DNA of 64,000 nt from Nonomuraea cypriaca (GTDB taxonomy: Bacteria; Actinomycetota; Actinomycetes; Streptosporangiales; Streptosporangiaceae), in the NCBI RefSeq assembly GCF_015645445.1, contig NZ_JADOGI010000007.1, forward strand, positions 32,697-96,696. Reading direction: 5' to 3'. Shown here in pieces: positions 20,373 to 28,567 of this stretch. Position 1 is the first letter of the stretch; each line of letters starts with the position of its first letter. Under the pieces are notes generated by a model. That model saw nothing but the letters and a program-made list of their open reading frames with translations. It searched no databases and was not told the origin of the DNA. The position numbers and the translations under genes are program-made.

Positions 20373-21407
20373 ATGCGGGAATCGTTCGCCGACCTTTGGC
20401 CGTGGTTCACCGCCAACGCCCCCTCCCGCAGTTTCTCGGACATGGAGGTGGAGAGCGACGAATGGCGGGAGTGTCGGCTGGCCGCCTACCGGGCAGCCGC
20501 CTCGGTCATGGTCGACCGGTACAGCCGAGGGCAGTTTCCGCCTCCGCCCTTCCCGCAGGACGACCTGAAGGGGCTGCCTGCCGAGGACCCGAGGATGAGC
20601 CGGTCGACCGCCGCCTACCGGGCCGTCTGTCGCCTGCGGGCGGTGGCGCCAGGACTGGCCGGGGGACGACAGTACCCCAGTGGGGCGTGGCGGGACGTCC
20701 CGGAGGTGATCGGCCGGTCCGAGTATGAGCTGGCCCCCTGGCCAGCGCTGCGGGCGATCCTCGATCCCGTCCACGACGCCGCCCTGCTCGGCGAGGACGG
20801 CGACCGGATGGCTGACCTGGTGAGCGACGCTGCCCAGCAGCTCGCCGCCCAGGTGAGCCCTGAGTCGCCCTGGCATCGCGACCGCCACCCGCTCCAGGAC
20901 GACCACGACGGCCACTCCCTGTCGCAGTTCGTCGAGTACCTCACCCGCCAGGACGACCCGGCCTGGGCCGACGCGGTGCGCCGGGCTGCGCCCTGGCACG
21001 CGCCGCGATGGAATGGCCGGGCCTACATCCCGCAGCAGGTCCACGCGGTCGTCGTGACGGCCATGGTCGTCTATGTGCTCGCTGCGCAGCGCCGCGAGCA
21101 GGCCGCGCAGATCAGCCCGGAGATGGTCCTGCACGCGCTGACCACCTACGTGCCGGTTGCCGACTGGCTGGGCACCGCCTTGGCCGAGTGCGGCCACTCG
21201 ACCGGCACCGCCAGCGTGATCGCGCAGCGGTTCGCTGCCCTCACCTACGACCACCAGCCACCGGCCAGCGTGGAGCCGATGAGTGATGGCACTGGCTGGT
21301 CAGGTCCGGTCCTGGGCGAGGCGTTGTATCGAGCGGTCTCGCTGCTCCGGGCTTCTCCCGCGCGGTCTGGTGCATCGACCACGTCGGCCTCGTGCTCACC
21401 CGGCTGA
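20373..21407 (+). CDS. Hypothetical protein, probably truncated by IS A
   Basis: An open frame begins inside the IS A end (ATG at 20352) and continues as MRESFADLWPWFTANAPSRS from 20373. It has well-biased codons, an internal Trp/His-rich region (PWHRDRHPLQDDHDG) and helices near the C-terminus. No family is recognised. From about 21285 the frame enters the IS701-like remnant, so its last 40 residues are not native. Both ends therefore look damaged; a fragment of a larger protein is the likeliest reading. Confidence 0.4.
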   Translation: MRESFADLWPWFTANAPSRSFSDMEVESDEWRECRLAAYRAAASVMVDRYSRGQFPPPPFPQDDLKGLPAEDPRMSRSTAAYRAVCRLRAVAPGLAGGRQYPSGAWRDVPEVIGRSEYELAPWPALRAILDPVHDAALLGEDGDRMADLVSDAAQQLAAQVSPESPWHRDRHPLQDDHDGHSLSQFVEYLTRQDDPAWADAVRRAAPWHAPRWNGRAYIPQQVHAVVVTAMVVYVLAAQRREQAAQISPEMVLHALTTYVPVADWLGTALAECGHSTGTASVIAQRFAALTYDHQPPASVEPMSDGTGWSGPVLGEALYRAVSLLRASPARSGASTTSASCSPG

Positions 21408-22468
21408 TCATCGCCTGGTTCGTCCCGGCCGGCGCGCCGATCGTGGTGGCCATCGACGACAGCGTCACCCGCCGCTCGGGCAGGAAGGTCCACGGCGCGT
21501 TCTGGCAGTACGACGGTTCGGCGCCCGGCAGCCGCAAGACCAGCCGGGGCACCTGCTTCGTCACCGCCGGCATCGTCGTCCACCTGCCGTTTCTGCCCCG
21601 CGCGGTCTGCCTGCCCGTCTTCATCCGGCTCTACCTCAAGGACGGCCCGGGCAAGGTCGCCATCGCCGCCGAGCTGACCACGCTGCTCGCCCACGCCGGC
21701 GGCGACCGGCTGATCCACGTCGCCGCCGATGCCGCCTACCACGGCAAACCCCTGCGTGAGCTGCCCACGCAGGTGTCCTGGACATGCCGGATCCCGCGCA
21801 ACGCCGTCCTGTACGAGCTGCCACCCGCACCCCAGGGGAAACGACGCGGCAGACCACGCACCAAAGGCGAACGACTGGGCCAGGTCGCCGAGCTGGCCGC
21901 CACCCGCTCCTGGAAGATCCGCAAGCTGTCCCTGTACGACAAGGAGCAGACCGTCCGCATCAGCGAGCTGCGCTGTCTGTGGTACGGCTCCTTCGGGCCC
22001 CGCCCGGTGCGCGTCATCTGGGTCCGCCACCTCGACTCCGGCAAGGCCTTCGACCTGGCGCTGGTCACCACCGACCTCCACACTGCCGCTGAGGATCTCG
22101 TTGTCCGGTACTCGTGGCGATGGTCCATCGAGCAGACGTTCCTGGAGTCCCGCCACCTGCTCGGAGTCGGTCAAGCTCGCAACCGCACGGTCAAGGCCGT
22201 CCAGCGCACCCTGCCCTTGGGCATGATCGCTTACAGCCTGGTCATCATCTGGTACGCCCGCCACGCCCACCACACCGCGGATGTCGTCGCCGATCACCGC
22301 CGCCGCGCTCCCTGGTATCGCACCAAGAGCCGGCCCAGCTTCGACGACATGCTCGCCCTGCTCCGCCGCCAGGTCATCGCCTCACGATTTTCAGCGACCT
22401 GGCCCGCGCAACCCGACCCCACGAAAATCAGCGACGACGAGCTGACCTGGACTTACGCAACGGGATAA
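21285..22468 (+). pseudogene. IS701-family transposase remnant
   Basis: The main frame from 21392 (about 358 residues) carries a DDE transposase of the IS701 type: VVAIDDSVTRRSGRKVHG (first Asp), HVAADAAYHGKPL (second Asp), then WSIEQTFLESRHLLGVGQ with the catalytic Glu. The preceding N-terminal helix (LAGQVRSWARRCIERS) is in a different frame, so a frameshift lies near 21360. The usual N-terminal 100 residues are missing. Terminal repeats were not found. Probably an inactive fragment. Confidence 0.65.
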
Positions 22469-22580
22469 CGGCCAAACTCGAGATGTCAGCTCGCGCCACT
22501 GAAGAGTGCAACCCGGGGGTTCCTCAGCAGTTGATCCACTTGTACATTGGTTGACACGCTGCTATCGGCTTCGGAGACCT

Positions 22581-23111
22581 ATGCCTGCTTCAGACAGATC
22601 ACTCAGCTTGGCGGAGAAGCTGGATACCCTATTCCAGCTACGCCTACATCCTGAGCGCGCCGAGGACTCGAACCCCGCTCGACGCCAGTTCTCCTATGGA
22701 GAAGTTGCGGAGGCTATTCGGCAGCAGACCGGGGATCGTGTTCACATCTCCCGCCAGTACTTGCAGATGATCCGCGAAGGAATCCGGCCGGGCAATCTAA
22801 GCCTCGACAAAGTCGTCGCTCTAGCGAATTTCTTCGGCGTTGACCCGATCTATCTCTATGAGCCCGGTCAGTTGGGTGTGGAAGACGAAGCCCGGGTCGA
22901 TACCCAGATCCGCCGCATCGATGAGCAGCTGAAACTCTTGCAAAGTATGCGGGATAACCAGGTTCAGTGGCTGGTAGGTCGCCTATTGGATCCCTCGCCA
23001 GATGGACGCGAGCGAATCAGTCGAATCATCGAGGCGATCCGCAGCCTGGAAGCTGCCATAGGCCCTGCCCCGCCAGCCGCCCACACGCCGCCGGACACAA
23101 CAGATGGATGA
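22581..23111 (+). CDS. XRE-family transcriptional regulator
   Basis: 176 residues from the ATG at 22581, with GGAG upstream. The helix-turn-helix region (FSYGEVAEAIRQQTG...ISRQYLQMIREGIRPGN) is followed by ALANFFGVDPIYLYEPG, a typical Xre-family continuation, then a helical C-terminus. It heads a four-gene group with an ImmA/IrrE-like protein, a MAB_1171c-like membrane protein and a cytochrome P450. A decayed relative of its N-terminus lies at 40583-40705. It probably controls this module. Confidence 0.75.
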   Translation: MPASDRSLSLAEKLDTLFQLRLHPERAEDSNPARRQFSYGEVAEAIRQQTGDRVHISRQYLQMIREGIRPGNLSLDKVVALANFFGVDPIYLYEPGQLGVEDEARVDTQIRRIDEQLKLLQSMRDNQVQWLVGRLLDPSPDGRERISRIIEAIRSLEAAIGPAPPAAHTPPDTTDG

Positions 23112-23152
23112 GCTCAGCGGGCGGAACATGGCGCAAAGAGGACCGGCGCTAC

Positions 23153-23168
23153 AGTGTCTACGTACACT
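23153..23168. promoter_or_regulatory. Short palindrome upstream of ImmA/IrrE gene
   Basis: AGTGT and ACACT flank a 6-nt centre (CTACGT) in the 144-bp gap after the XRE gene. It could be an operator for the XRE protein on an internal promoter. Evidence is the symmetry alone. Confidence 0.3.
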
Positions 23169-23255
23169 CTTAAGCTCGCTCTTTAGGAGCTGGCGCCGTG
23201 TGCAGTAATACACGATGCCCTGAGGCTGAGGCATAACAATTGAGAGGCCGGATGG

Positions 23256-23813
23256 GTGTTATTCACGAGAAAACGGCGGACGCCTTGCGAGCTATTGATT
23301 GAGGCGCTGGAGGACAGTGAGATCTTACCCAACCCCTTCAATATTGGTATCTTCATAAACCGTGTCGAGGAACGACGGGGCCGCCCAATTCGCTTGGTCG
23401 CCATGTCTGGGTCTCACAATGCCCCTTGTGGCCTATATGTTAAGACAAAGGATACTGACTTCCTCTGCTATACCCGCAGCAAATCTCCACTGCACCAGTG
23501 CCACATTATCCTGCACGAGCTCGGGCATCTCTTGCTCGATCACCATGACAGCGGCTGGCGCAGTGAGGATCTTCACCGCCTGCTCCTGCCTGACCTGGAC
23601 CCCAAGATGATAAAGAGCGTTCTTTGTCGTAACGGTTACGTCAGCCCCAATGAAGACGAAGCCGAAACATTCGCCGAGCTCATCCTGGCTCCCCGGGCCC
23701 TCACGCATGACTTTGACACTATGTCGTCAACCGAACCGCCTCCTGACATCGCCGATGTGATCAGGAACATCGAACGCGCCTGGGGTGCGCAGGTGGGGGG
23801 CTTGCGTGACTAG
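23256..23813 (+). CDS. ImmA/IrrE-like metallopeptidase domain protein
   Basis: 185 residues from a GTG at 23256. The zinc motif is HELGH (in HIILHELGHLLLDHH) and the downstream Glu-rich helix is EDEAETFAELILAPRA, the classic ImmA/IrrE pattern. The HTH domain is encoded separately by the gene upstream, so regulator and peptidase are split. Its end overlaps the start of the membrane protein gene by 8 nt. Role: likely a protease that relieves XRE repression, or a small-molecule-modifying partner. Its substrate is unknown. Confidence 0.75.
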   Translation: MLFTRKRRTPCELLIEALEDSEILPNPFNIGIFINRVEERRGRPIRLVAMSGSHNAPCGLYVKTKDTDFLCYTRSKSPLHQCHIILHELGHLLLDHHDSGWRSEDLHRLLLPDLDPKMIKSVLCRNGYVSPNEDEAETFAELILAPRALTHDFDTMSSTEPPPDIADVIRNIERAWGAQVGGLRD

Positions 23814-25005
23814 CGCGCTTTATTGGATAGAGGCCTTACTCGTCTGGGCTCTCGCCGTTCAAACGGTTCGCCATCTGTCCATTCGCCGCCGCTCGCCAGT
23901 GGTTTGTGCATGGCTTGTGCATGTGATGACGTTCGCTCTCGGAGCGTTGGTGCAGTCCCCGGATGTACGCCCGCTGCTGGATCTTTGGACTGGTATCCAC
24001 GGTCTCGGTCGTTGGCTTGCATTCAGCCTCTTCCTTTGCTCGATGGCAGGGTTCTGGATGATGATCGGCTACGTGACGTGCCGCCGAGATAGCCACCCTC
24101 CGCGGGTTCGAACTCGCCTGTTATGGGCGGCCGGTGCAATCGCTGTCATGGGGGTGCTGCTTCTCAGCTCCGGGTCCCGAGACGACGTGGGCGCGAGCTT
24201 CCTCGCTGTCTACGGGGGCAACCACCTAGTGGTCTGCTTTTACCTGATATTCCTCAGCTACATCGTTACAGTCCTAATCGGTACGCTGCGTTTGGCCTGG
24301 CGGTATAAGAATTATGCGCAACAGCAGTATCTGCGGGTGGGGATGTATCTTCTCGTGGCAGGCGACATCTGCGGCCTGGTGTACAGCCTTTACCTGGGGG
24401 GCACGGTTGTAATGAGTTACCTGTCGTTGCCCCTGCCGCCTGGGGCGACCACCTATGCGGCTACGTATCTTGGCCTCGGTGCTCTGCTCCTTGTCCTCTC
24501 CGGCCCCACGATCAGCATATGGGGACCCCGCCTGGCAACACCTTGGCGAGCAGCGACTCAGCAACGGGCGCTACGCCAGCTCCACCCCCTGTGGCTGGCG
24601 TTGACGACCGCGATGCCATATGTGAGAAGGCAACCGACTCACACGCTTAGTGATGCCGTGGGGTACAGGTTGTATCGTCGCGTGATCGAGATCCGCGACG
24701 GCCTGCTAATTCTCGAGCCCTACCGCGATCTACACCTTGAGCAGCAATCTACGGCCGGTACGACGGTCGACGTGGCAACTCACGCCCGATCCCTCGCCTC
24801 GGTCCTACATGCATTCTCAGCTAAAGAGTGCGATGACGATCACAGGACTGCCGACGCCGTTGAGGACGATCGCTCGGAATCTGGCCAGGCAACCGGCGAT
24901 CAAGACGGCGCGATGATCACACGGGAAATATCGCCCATGAAAGAAGAAGTCGCGTATCTGACGCAACTATCGCGTGCCTTTGCACGCCTCGACGTGAGGA
25001 GCTGA
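23806..25005 (+). CDS. MAB_1171c-like integral membrane protein
   Basis: About 399 residues from a GTG at 23806, which overlaps the upstream stop. Around seven hydrophobic segments fill the first 260 residues (for example ALYWIEALLVWALAV and MGVLLL). A cytoplasmic tail of about 140 residues follows, with YRRVIEIRDGLLIL and YLTQLSRAFARL. This layout matches the MAB_1171c / DUF6545 family seen beside XRE, ImmA/IrrE and P450 genes in actinomycetes. The function is not established; it has been called a putative transporter. It is 8 nt upstream of the P450 gene. Confidence 0.65.
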   Translation: MTSALYWIEALLVWALAVQTVRHLSIRRRSPVVCAWLVHVMTFALGALVQSPDVRPLLDLWTGIHGLGRWLAFSLFLCSMAGFWMMIGYVTCRRDSHPPRVRTRLLWAAGAIAVMGVLLLSSGSRDDVGASFLAVYGGNHLVVCFYLIFLSYIVTVLIGTLRLAWRYKNYAQQQYLRVGMYLLVAGDICGLVYSLYLGGTVVMSYLSLPLPPGATTYAATYLGLGALLLVLSGPTISIWGPRLATPWRAATQQRALRQLHPLWLALTTAMPYVRRQPTHTLSDAVGYRLYRRVIEIRDGLLILEPYRDLHLEQQSTAGTTVDVATHARSLASVLHAFSAKECDDDHRTADAVEDDRSESGQATGDQDGAMITREISPMKEEVAYLTQLSRAFARLDVRS

Positions 25006-25013
25006 TTGTTGAC

Positions 25014-26174
25014 ATGTCCAATGCCAACTCGATCCAGCATCAGAGCGAGTACGAGGTCCCGGAGATCGGGCCGGTAAGACGCTACACTCTGCCATCCGGA
25101 GAGGAAGGCTATCTAGTTACCCGGTATGAGGACGCGCGCCGCGTCCTGACCGATCCCGCCTTCAGCAGGGCTGCCACCCTGGAGCCCGGCGCCCCCCGAT
25201 ACGCGCCACGCCCGTCAGTAGGAGTACCCGACAGCCTGCTCGACATGGACGCGCCCCGCCATACGCGCATAAGGAACATCGCCTCCCGGGCCTTCACTCG
25301 CCGCCGCATCGAGGCTATGCGGCCAGGCATCCAGAAGGTCGTCGATCGGCTGCTGGACGACATGGCCGCGGCCGGTCCGCCCACCGATCTAGTTGAGGCA
25401 GTGTGCACACCATTGCCGATCACGGTGATCTGCGAGTTGCTCGGAGTGCCTTACGAGGACCGCGCGACCTTCCGTACCTGGTCACACGCCATGCTGTCGG
25501 TGACGGATTCTCCTGAGGCAGTGTTCGAGGCGGCCAAGAACCTGCGGAGCTATATGTCTGACCTCGTTGCCGCCAAGACCGTCGAGCCGGGCGACGACCT
25601 GCTCAGCACTTTGTCGTCGGAAGGAGAAGGAGGCGCGCTCACCGGTCCCGAATTGGTCAATCTCGCGGTTGTTCTCCTTGTTGCGGGACACGAGACGACA
25701 CTCAGTCAGCTCGCGGCGAGTGTGTACGCGCTGCTGAGTCGACCGAAAAGGTATGCGGTGCTCTGTGCCGACCCGTCGCTCATCCCCTCAGCGATGGAGG
25801 AACTCTTGAGAGTATACCCGGCCGTTCCCCAGCTGCTCTTTCGGGTTACCACACACGATACTTATATGGGAGGGGTGCACATTCCTGCCCGCAGTGGAGT
25901 GGTGATCTCAGCGTCGGCCGCCAACCGCGATGACGCTGTTTTCGCCGACGCTCACGAGATCAAGCTGGACCGCTCCGAGAACGCCCATGTGAGCTTCGGC
26001 CACGGCCTGCACTTCTGCTTGGGCACGATGCTGGCCCGCGCCGAACTTCAGATGGCGATGGCCGGGCTGGTGCGCCGATTCCCGAACCTGGCACTCGCAG
26101 TTCCCTCCTCGGCAATTCCATGGCGAACTGGCCATCTCGTCAACGGGCCTACCGCGCTACCCGTGAGGTGGTAG
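25014..26174 (+). CDS. Cytochrome P450
   Basis: A 386-residue class I bacterial P450. Visible are the I-helix AGHETT, the K-helix EELLR (ExxR), the C-helix region DAPRHTRIRNI, and the heme-binding FGHGLHFCLG with cysteine ligand C335. Length and motifs indicate a soluble, active enzyme needing ferredoxin partners, none of which is encoded nearby. It is the last gene of the XRE/ImmA/membrane-protein module bracketed by IS copies A and B. The substrate cannot be predicted. Confidence 0.9.
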   Translation: MSNANSIQHQSEYEVPEIGPVRRYTLPSGEEGYLVTRYEDARRVLTDPAFSRAATLEPGAPRYAPRPSVGVPDSLLDMDAPRHTRIRNIASRAFTRRRIEAMRPGIQKVVDRLLDDMAAAGPPTDLVEAVCTPLPITVICELLGVPYEDRATFRTWSHAMLSVTDSPEAVFEAAKNLRSYMSDLVAAKTVEPGDDLLSTLSSEGEGGALTGPELVNLAVVLLVAGHETTLSQLAASVYALLSRPKRYAVLCADPSLIPSAMEELLRVYPAVPQLLFRVTTHDTYMGGVHIPARSGVVISASAANRDDAVFADAHEIKLDRSENAHVSFGHGLHFCLGTMLARAELQMAMAGLVRRFPNLALAVPSSAIPWRTGHLVNGPTALPVRW

Positions 26175-26547
26175 ACCTGTAGAATGTCAGACCTCGCGCC
26201 GTGGGATCTGATCTGACGTTTCACCAATCGAGCTGGTGAGGTGCCCCGAAGGTTCCGGACAGACAGCCGCATAAGCTGACATGTAGTCCGGAAGAGGTAG
26301 GTACGTGGCACTACACAGGAGTTTCTCCCCCGAGTTCAAGAAAAGTGCACCAGCCGATAATTACATCCACCCAGGTCACGGCGATGAGGGCCTTCGCGTG
26401 GCGTGCGCGAGCTCCGACCATCAGGAGAGAATAAAGTGCGGCATGATGATCAGTCGTGCTCCTTCGGCAGACCTACTTGAGGCTCTTCTGCCTGATCTGT
26501 GGGTCGTTGAGCGGCGTTTGACGCGGGGGGCGACCCTGCTGGTTAAC
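26175..26547. other. Intergenic region after the P450 gene
   Basis: About 370 bp with no supported gene. A plus-strand frame (26305-26712) has unusual composition and runs into the IS1182 remnant; it is not credible. No terminator hairpin was found with confidence. Confidence 0.4.
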
Positions 26548-26795
26548 TTACCTCAGGCCGCGAGAGCGAGTTCTGCCAGTTCGAGGCGGGCAAGGTGGCC
26601 GGTGCGGGTCCGGTCGAGCGGGTGCCCGTTCCACCAGGCGTCCAGGCGGATGAGGTTGAGTGCCACGGCGGAGAAGATGTGTTCGAGGTGGACCTTCGCC
26701 AGTCCTCGGTAGCGGGCTCGGCGAACGCCGGTGACTGCGACGGCCTGGCGCATGGTGCCTTCGACTCCGGCGCGGAGCTTGTACTTGTCCTTGTA
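26548..26795 (-). pseudogene. IS1182-family transposase C-terminal fragment
   Basis: The peptide KYKLRAGVEGTMRQAV ... YRGLAKVHLEHIFSAVALNL ... WWNGHPLDRTRTGHLARLEL is the usual C-terminal end of IS1182-type transposases. Only about 80 codons remain. The 5' part is cut where IS copy B begins at 26792, so copy B probably landed in or recombined with it. Not functional. Confidence 0.7.
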
Positions 26796-27993
26796 CCGCT
26801 TCATAACTCATCGCGTGGTGCTTGATCTGCGGCTTTGACCTCCACAGGCCCTACGGGCAAGATCGCAGTTCGTGCCGGTTCGTCTGCTGTATCTGACCTT
26901 GATCCGGGTGTTCGGCTGGCTGGTGTTGCTGGGGCGTAGCCAGGCTTCCAAGGATGTCGAGATCATGGTCCTCCGCCACGAGGTTGCGGTGTTGAAGCGT
27001 CAGGTCGTCCGGCCGAAGCCGGACTGGGCCGATCGGGCGCTCCTGGCGGCCTTGGCCCGCGTCCTGCCGTCGGTGCTGCGCGCTCATCGGCTGGTCACCC
27101 CCGGAACCCTCTTGACCTGGCATCGTCGTTTGATCAAACGCGCATGGACATACCCACACCGCACCGGCCGTCCCGGAACCAGCAAAGAGGTCCGGGACCT
27201 GGTCCTCCGCCTGGCCCGCGAGAACCCAAGATGGGGATACCGGCGGGTCCACGGTGAACTGGTTCGGCTCGGTTTGCAGGTCAGCGCGGCGACCGTGCGG
27301 CGGATCCTGCGTTCACGCCGGCACAGTCCGGCGCCACGAACCTTCGACACCTCTTGGCGGACGTTCCTGCGCCTGCAGGCGAAGGGACTGCTCGCCTGTG
27401 ACTTCTTCCACGTCGACACGGTCTTCCTGAAGCGCCTGTACGTGTTGTTCGTGATGGAGGTGGAAACGCGACGCGTGCACATCCTGGGCGTCACCACTCA
27501 CCCCACAGGCGCCTGGACGGCTCAGCAGGCGAGAAACCTGTTCATGGATCTTGGCCACTGGGCCAGGTCATTTCGGTTCCTCATCCGTGACCGAGACGCC
27601 AAGTTCACCGCCGCCTTCAACGAGATCTTCACCAGCCTGGGCATCACGGTGATAAAGACACCGCCACGAACGCCCCGAGCCAACTGCTACGCCGAACGCT
27701 GGGTCCGAACCGTCCGAGCCGAATGCACCGACCGCATGCTGATCTACGACCAACGCCACCTTCGCTCGGTTCTGAACGAGTACGCCGACCACTACAACGC
27801 GCACCGCCCGCACCAGTCCCGCCGGCAACGCCCACCTGATCAAGACGAGGACGTCGTGGTACCGCTGGAAGGCCGGATTCAGCGCCGAGAGGTGCTCAGC
27901 GGGGCCATCAACGAGTACCACCGCGCCGCCTGACCAACCCGAAGAAACACCAGCTCAGGCCAAGGCCACGTGCACGAGTTTTGAAGCGGTACA
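26792..27993 (+). mobile_element. IS copy B (inverted relative to copy A)
   Basis: A 1.2-kb element with ends TGTACCGCTTCATAACTC on the left and the inverted TGTACCGCTTCAAAACTC on the right. It is nearly identical to copy A, differing by a 6-bp insertion near the 3' end and scattered substitutions. No target duplication is visible. With copy A it encloses 20365-26791. Confidence 0.85.
26872..27933 (+). CDS. Transposase with integrase core domain (IS copy B)
   Basis: 353 residues with the same domain order as copy A: helical N-terminus, [13 protein letters not shown] linker, and rve core with [19 protein letters not shown] and NCYAERW. Differences from copy A are mostly in the last 130 residues (for example ...DQRHLRS... 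and ...[14 protein letters not shown]). It appears full length and could act on both IS ends. Confidence 0.85.
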   Translation: MPVRLLYLTLIRVFGWLVLLGRSQASKDVEIMVLRHEVAVLKRQVVRPKPDWADRALLAALARVLPSVLRAHRLVTPGTLLTWHRRLIKRAWTYPHRTGRPGTSKEVRDLVLRLARENPRWGYRRVHGELVRLGLQVSAATVRRILRSRRHSPAPRTFDTSWRTFLRLQAKGLLACDFFHVDTVFLKRLYVLFVMEVETRRVHILGVTTHPTGAWTAQQARNLFMDLGHWARSFRFLIRDRDAKFTAAFNEIFTSLGITVIKTPPRTPRANCYAERWVRTVRAECTDRMLIYDQRHLRSVLNEYADHYNAHRPHQSRRQRPPDQDEDVVVPLEGRIQRREVLSGAINEYHRAA

Positions 27994-28455
27994 CGCGCCA
28001 CTGACCCCGAATGGGCCAACCGCCGCCGCCTGCTCCGCGCCCGCGAACGCCTGTCGCAGCAAACCTTGGCCCACATGTGGAACGCCCTGATCGACCACGA
28101 ACCGACCGGCCAGATCCTGACCGCCTGGATCGCCAAGGAAGAACTGCGCACCCTGCTGGCCTGCGCCCGCGAGCAGCAGCCCCGCTCCGTGATCTCCCAC
28201 CGGCTGTTCCGCTTCCACTCCTGGTGCGCCAACTCCGACATCCCGGAGTTGGCCACGCTGGCCGAGACGATCGACGCTTGGTGGCCCGAGACCCTGGCTT
28301 TCATCACCACCCAGATCACCAACGCCCGCACCGAGGGCACGAACCGGCTCATCAAGGATGTCGCCCGCGTGGCGTTCGGCTTCCGCAACCTGACCAACCA
28401 ACGCCGCCGCGTACGGTTGGCCTGCACACATCAAACGATCAACTTTGTGGCATGA
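27994..28455 (+). pseudogene. ISL3-family transposase C-terminal fragment
   Basis: Reading through from the IS B edge gives WANRRRLLRARERLSQQT, then the ISL3 signature NARTEGTNRLIKDVARVAFGF and NQRRRVRLACTH near the end. This is the C-terminal third of a DDE ISL3 transposase; the 5' part is missing at the junction with IS copy B. An open frame with ATG at 28066 is only a remnant. Confidence 0.7.
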
Positions 28456-28567
28456 GGGTGACCTTCCCCCTCAAAGTCGAAGAGCCGACATACACAGCTG
28501 CACAGCCCCTTCTATCTCAAATAGGTTCGTGGGGTTCTGACAACGGGAATGAAGGAACTCGCCCACA

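Noticed and set aside
26305..26712. Plus-strand frame after the P450 gene
   Set aside because: Mixed composition and overlap with the IS1182 fragment on the other strand.
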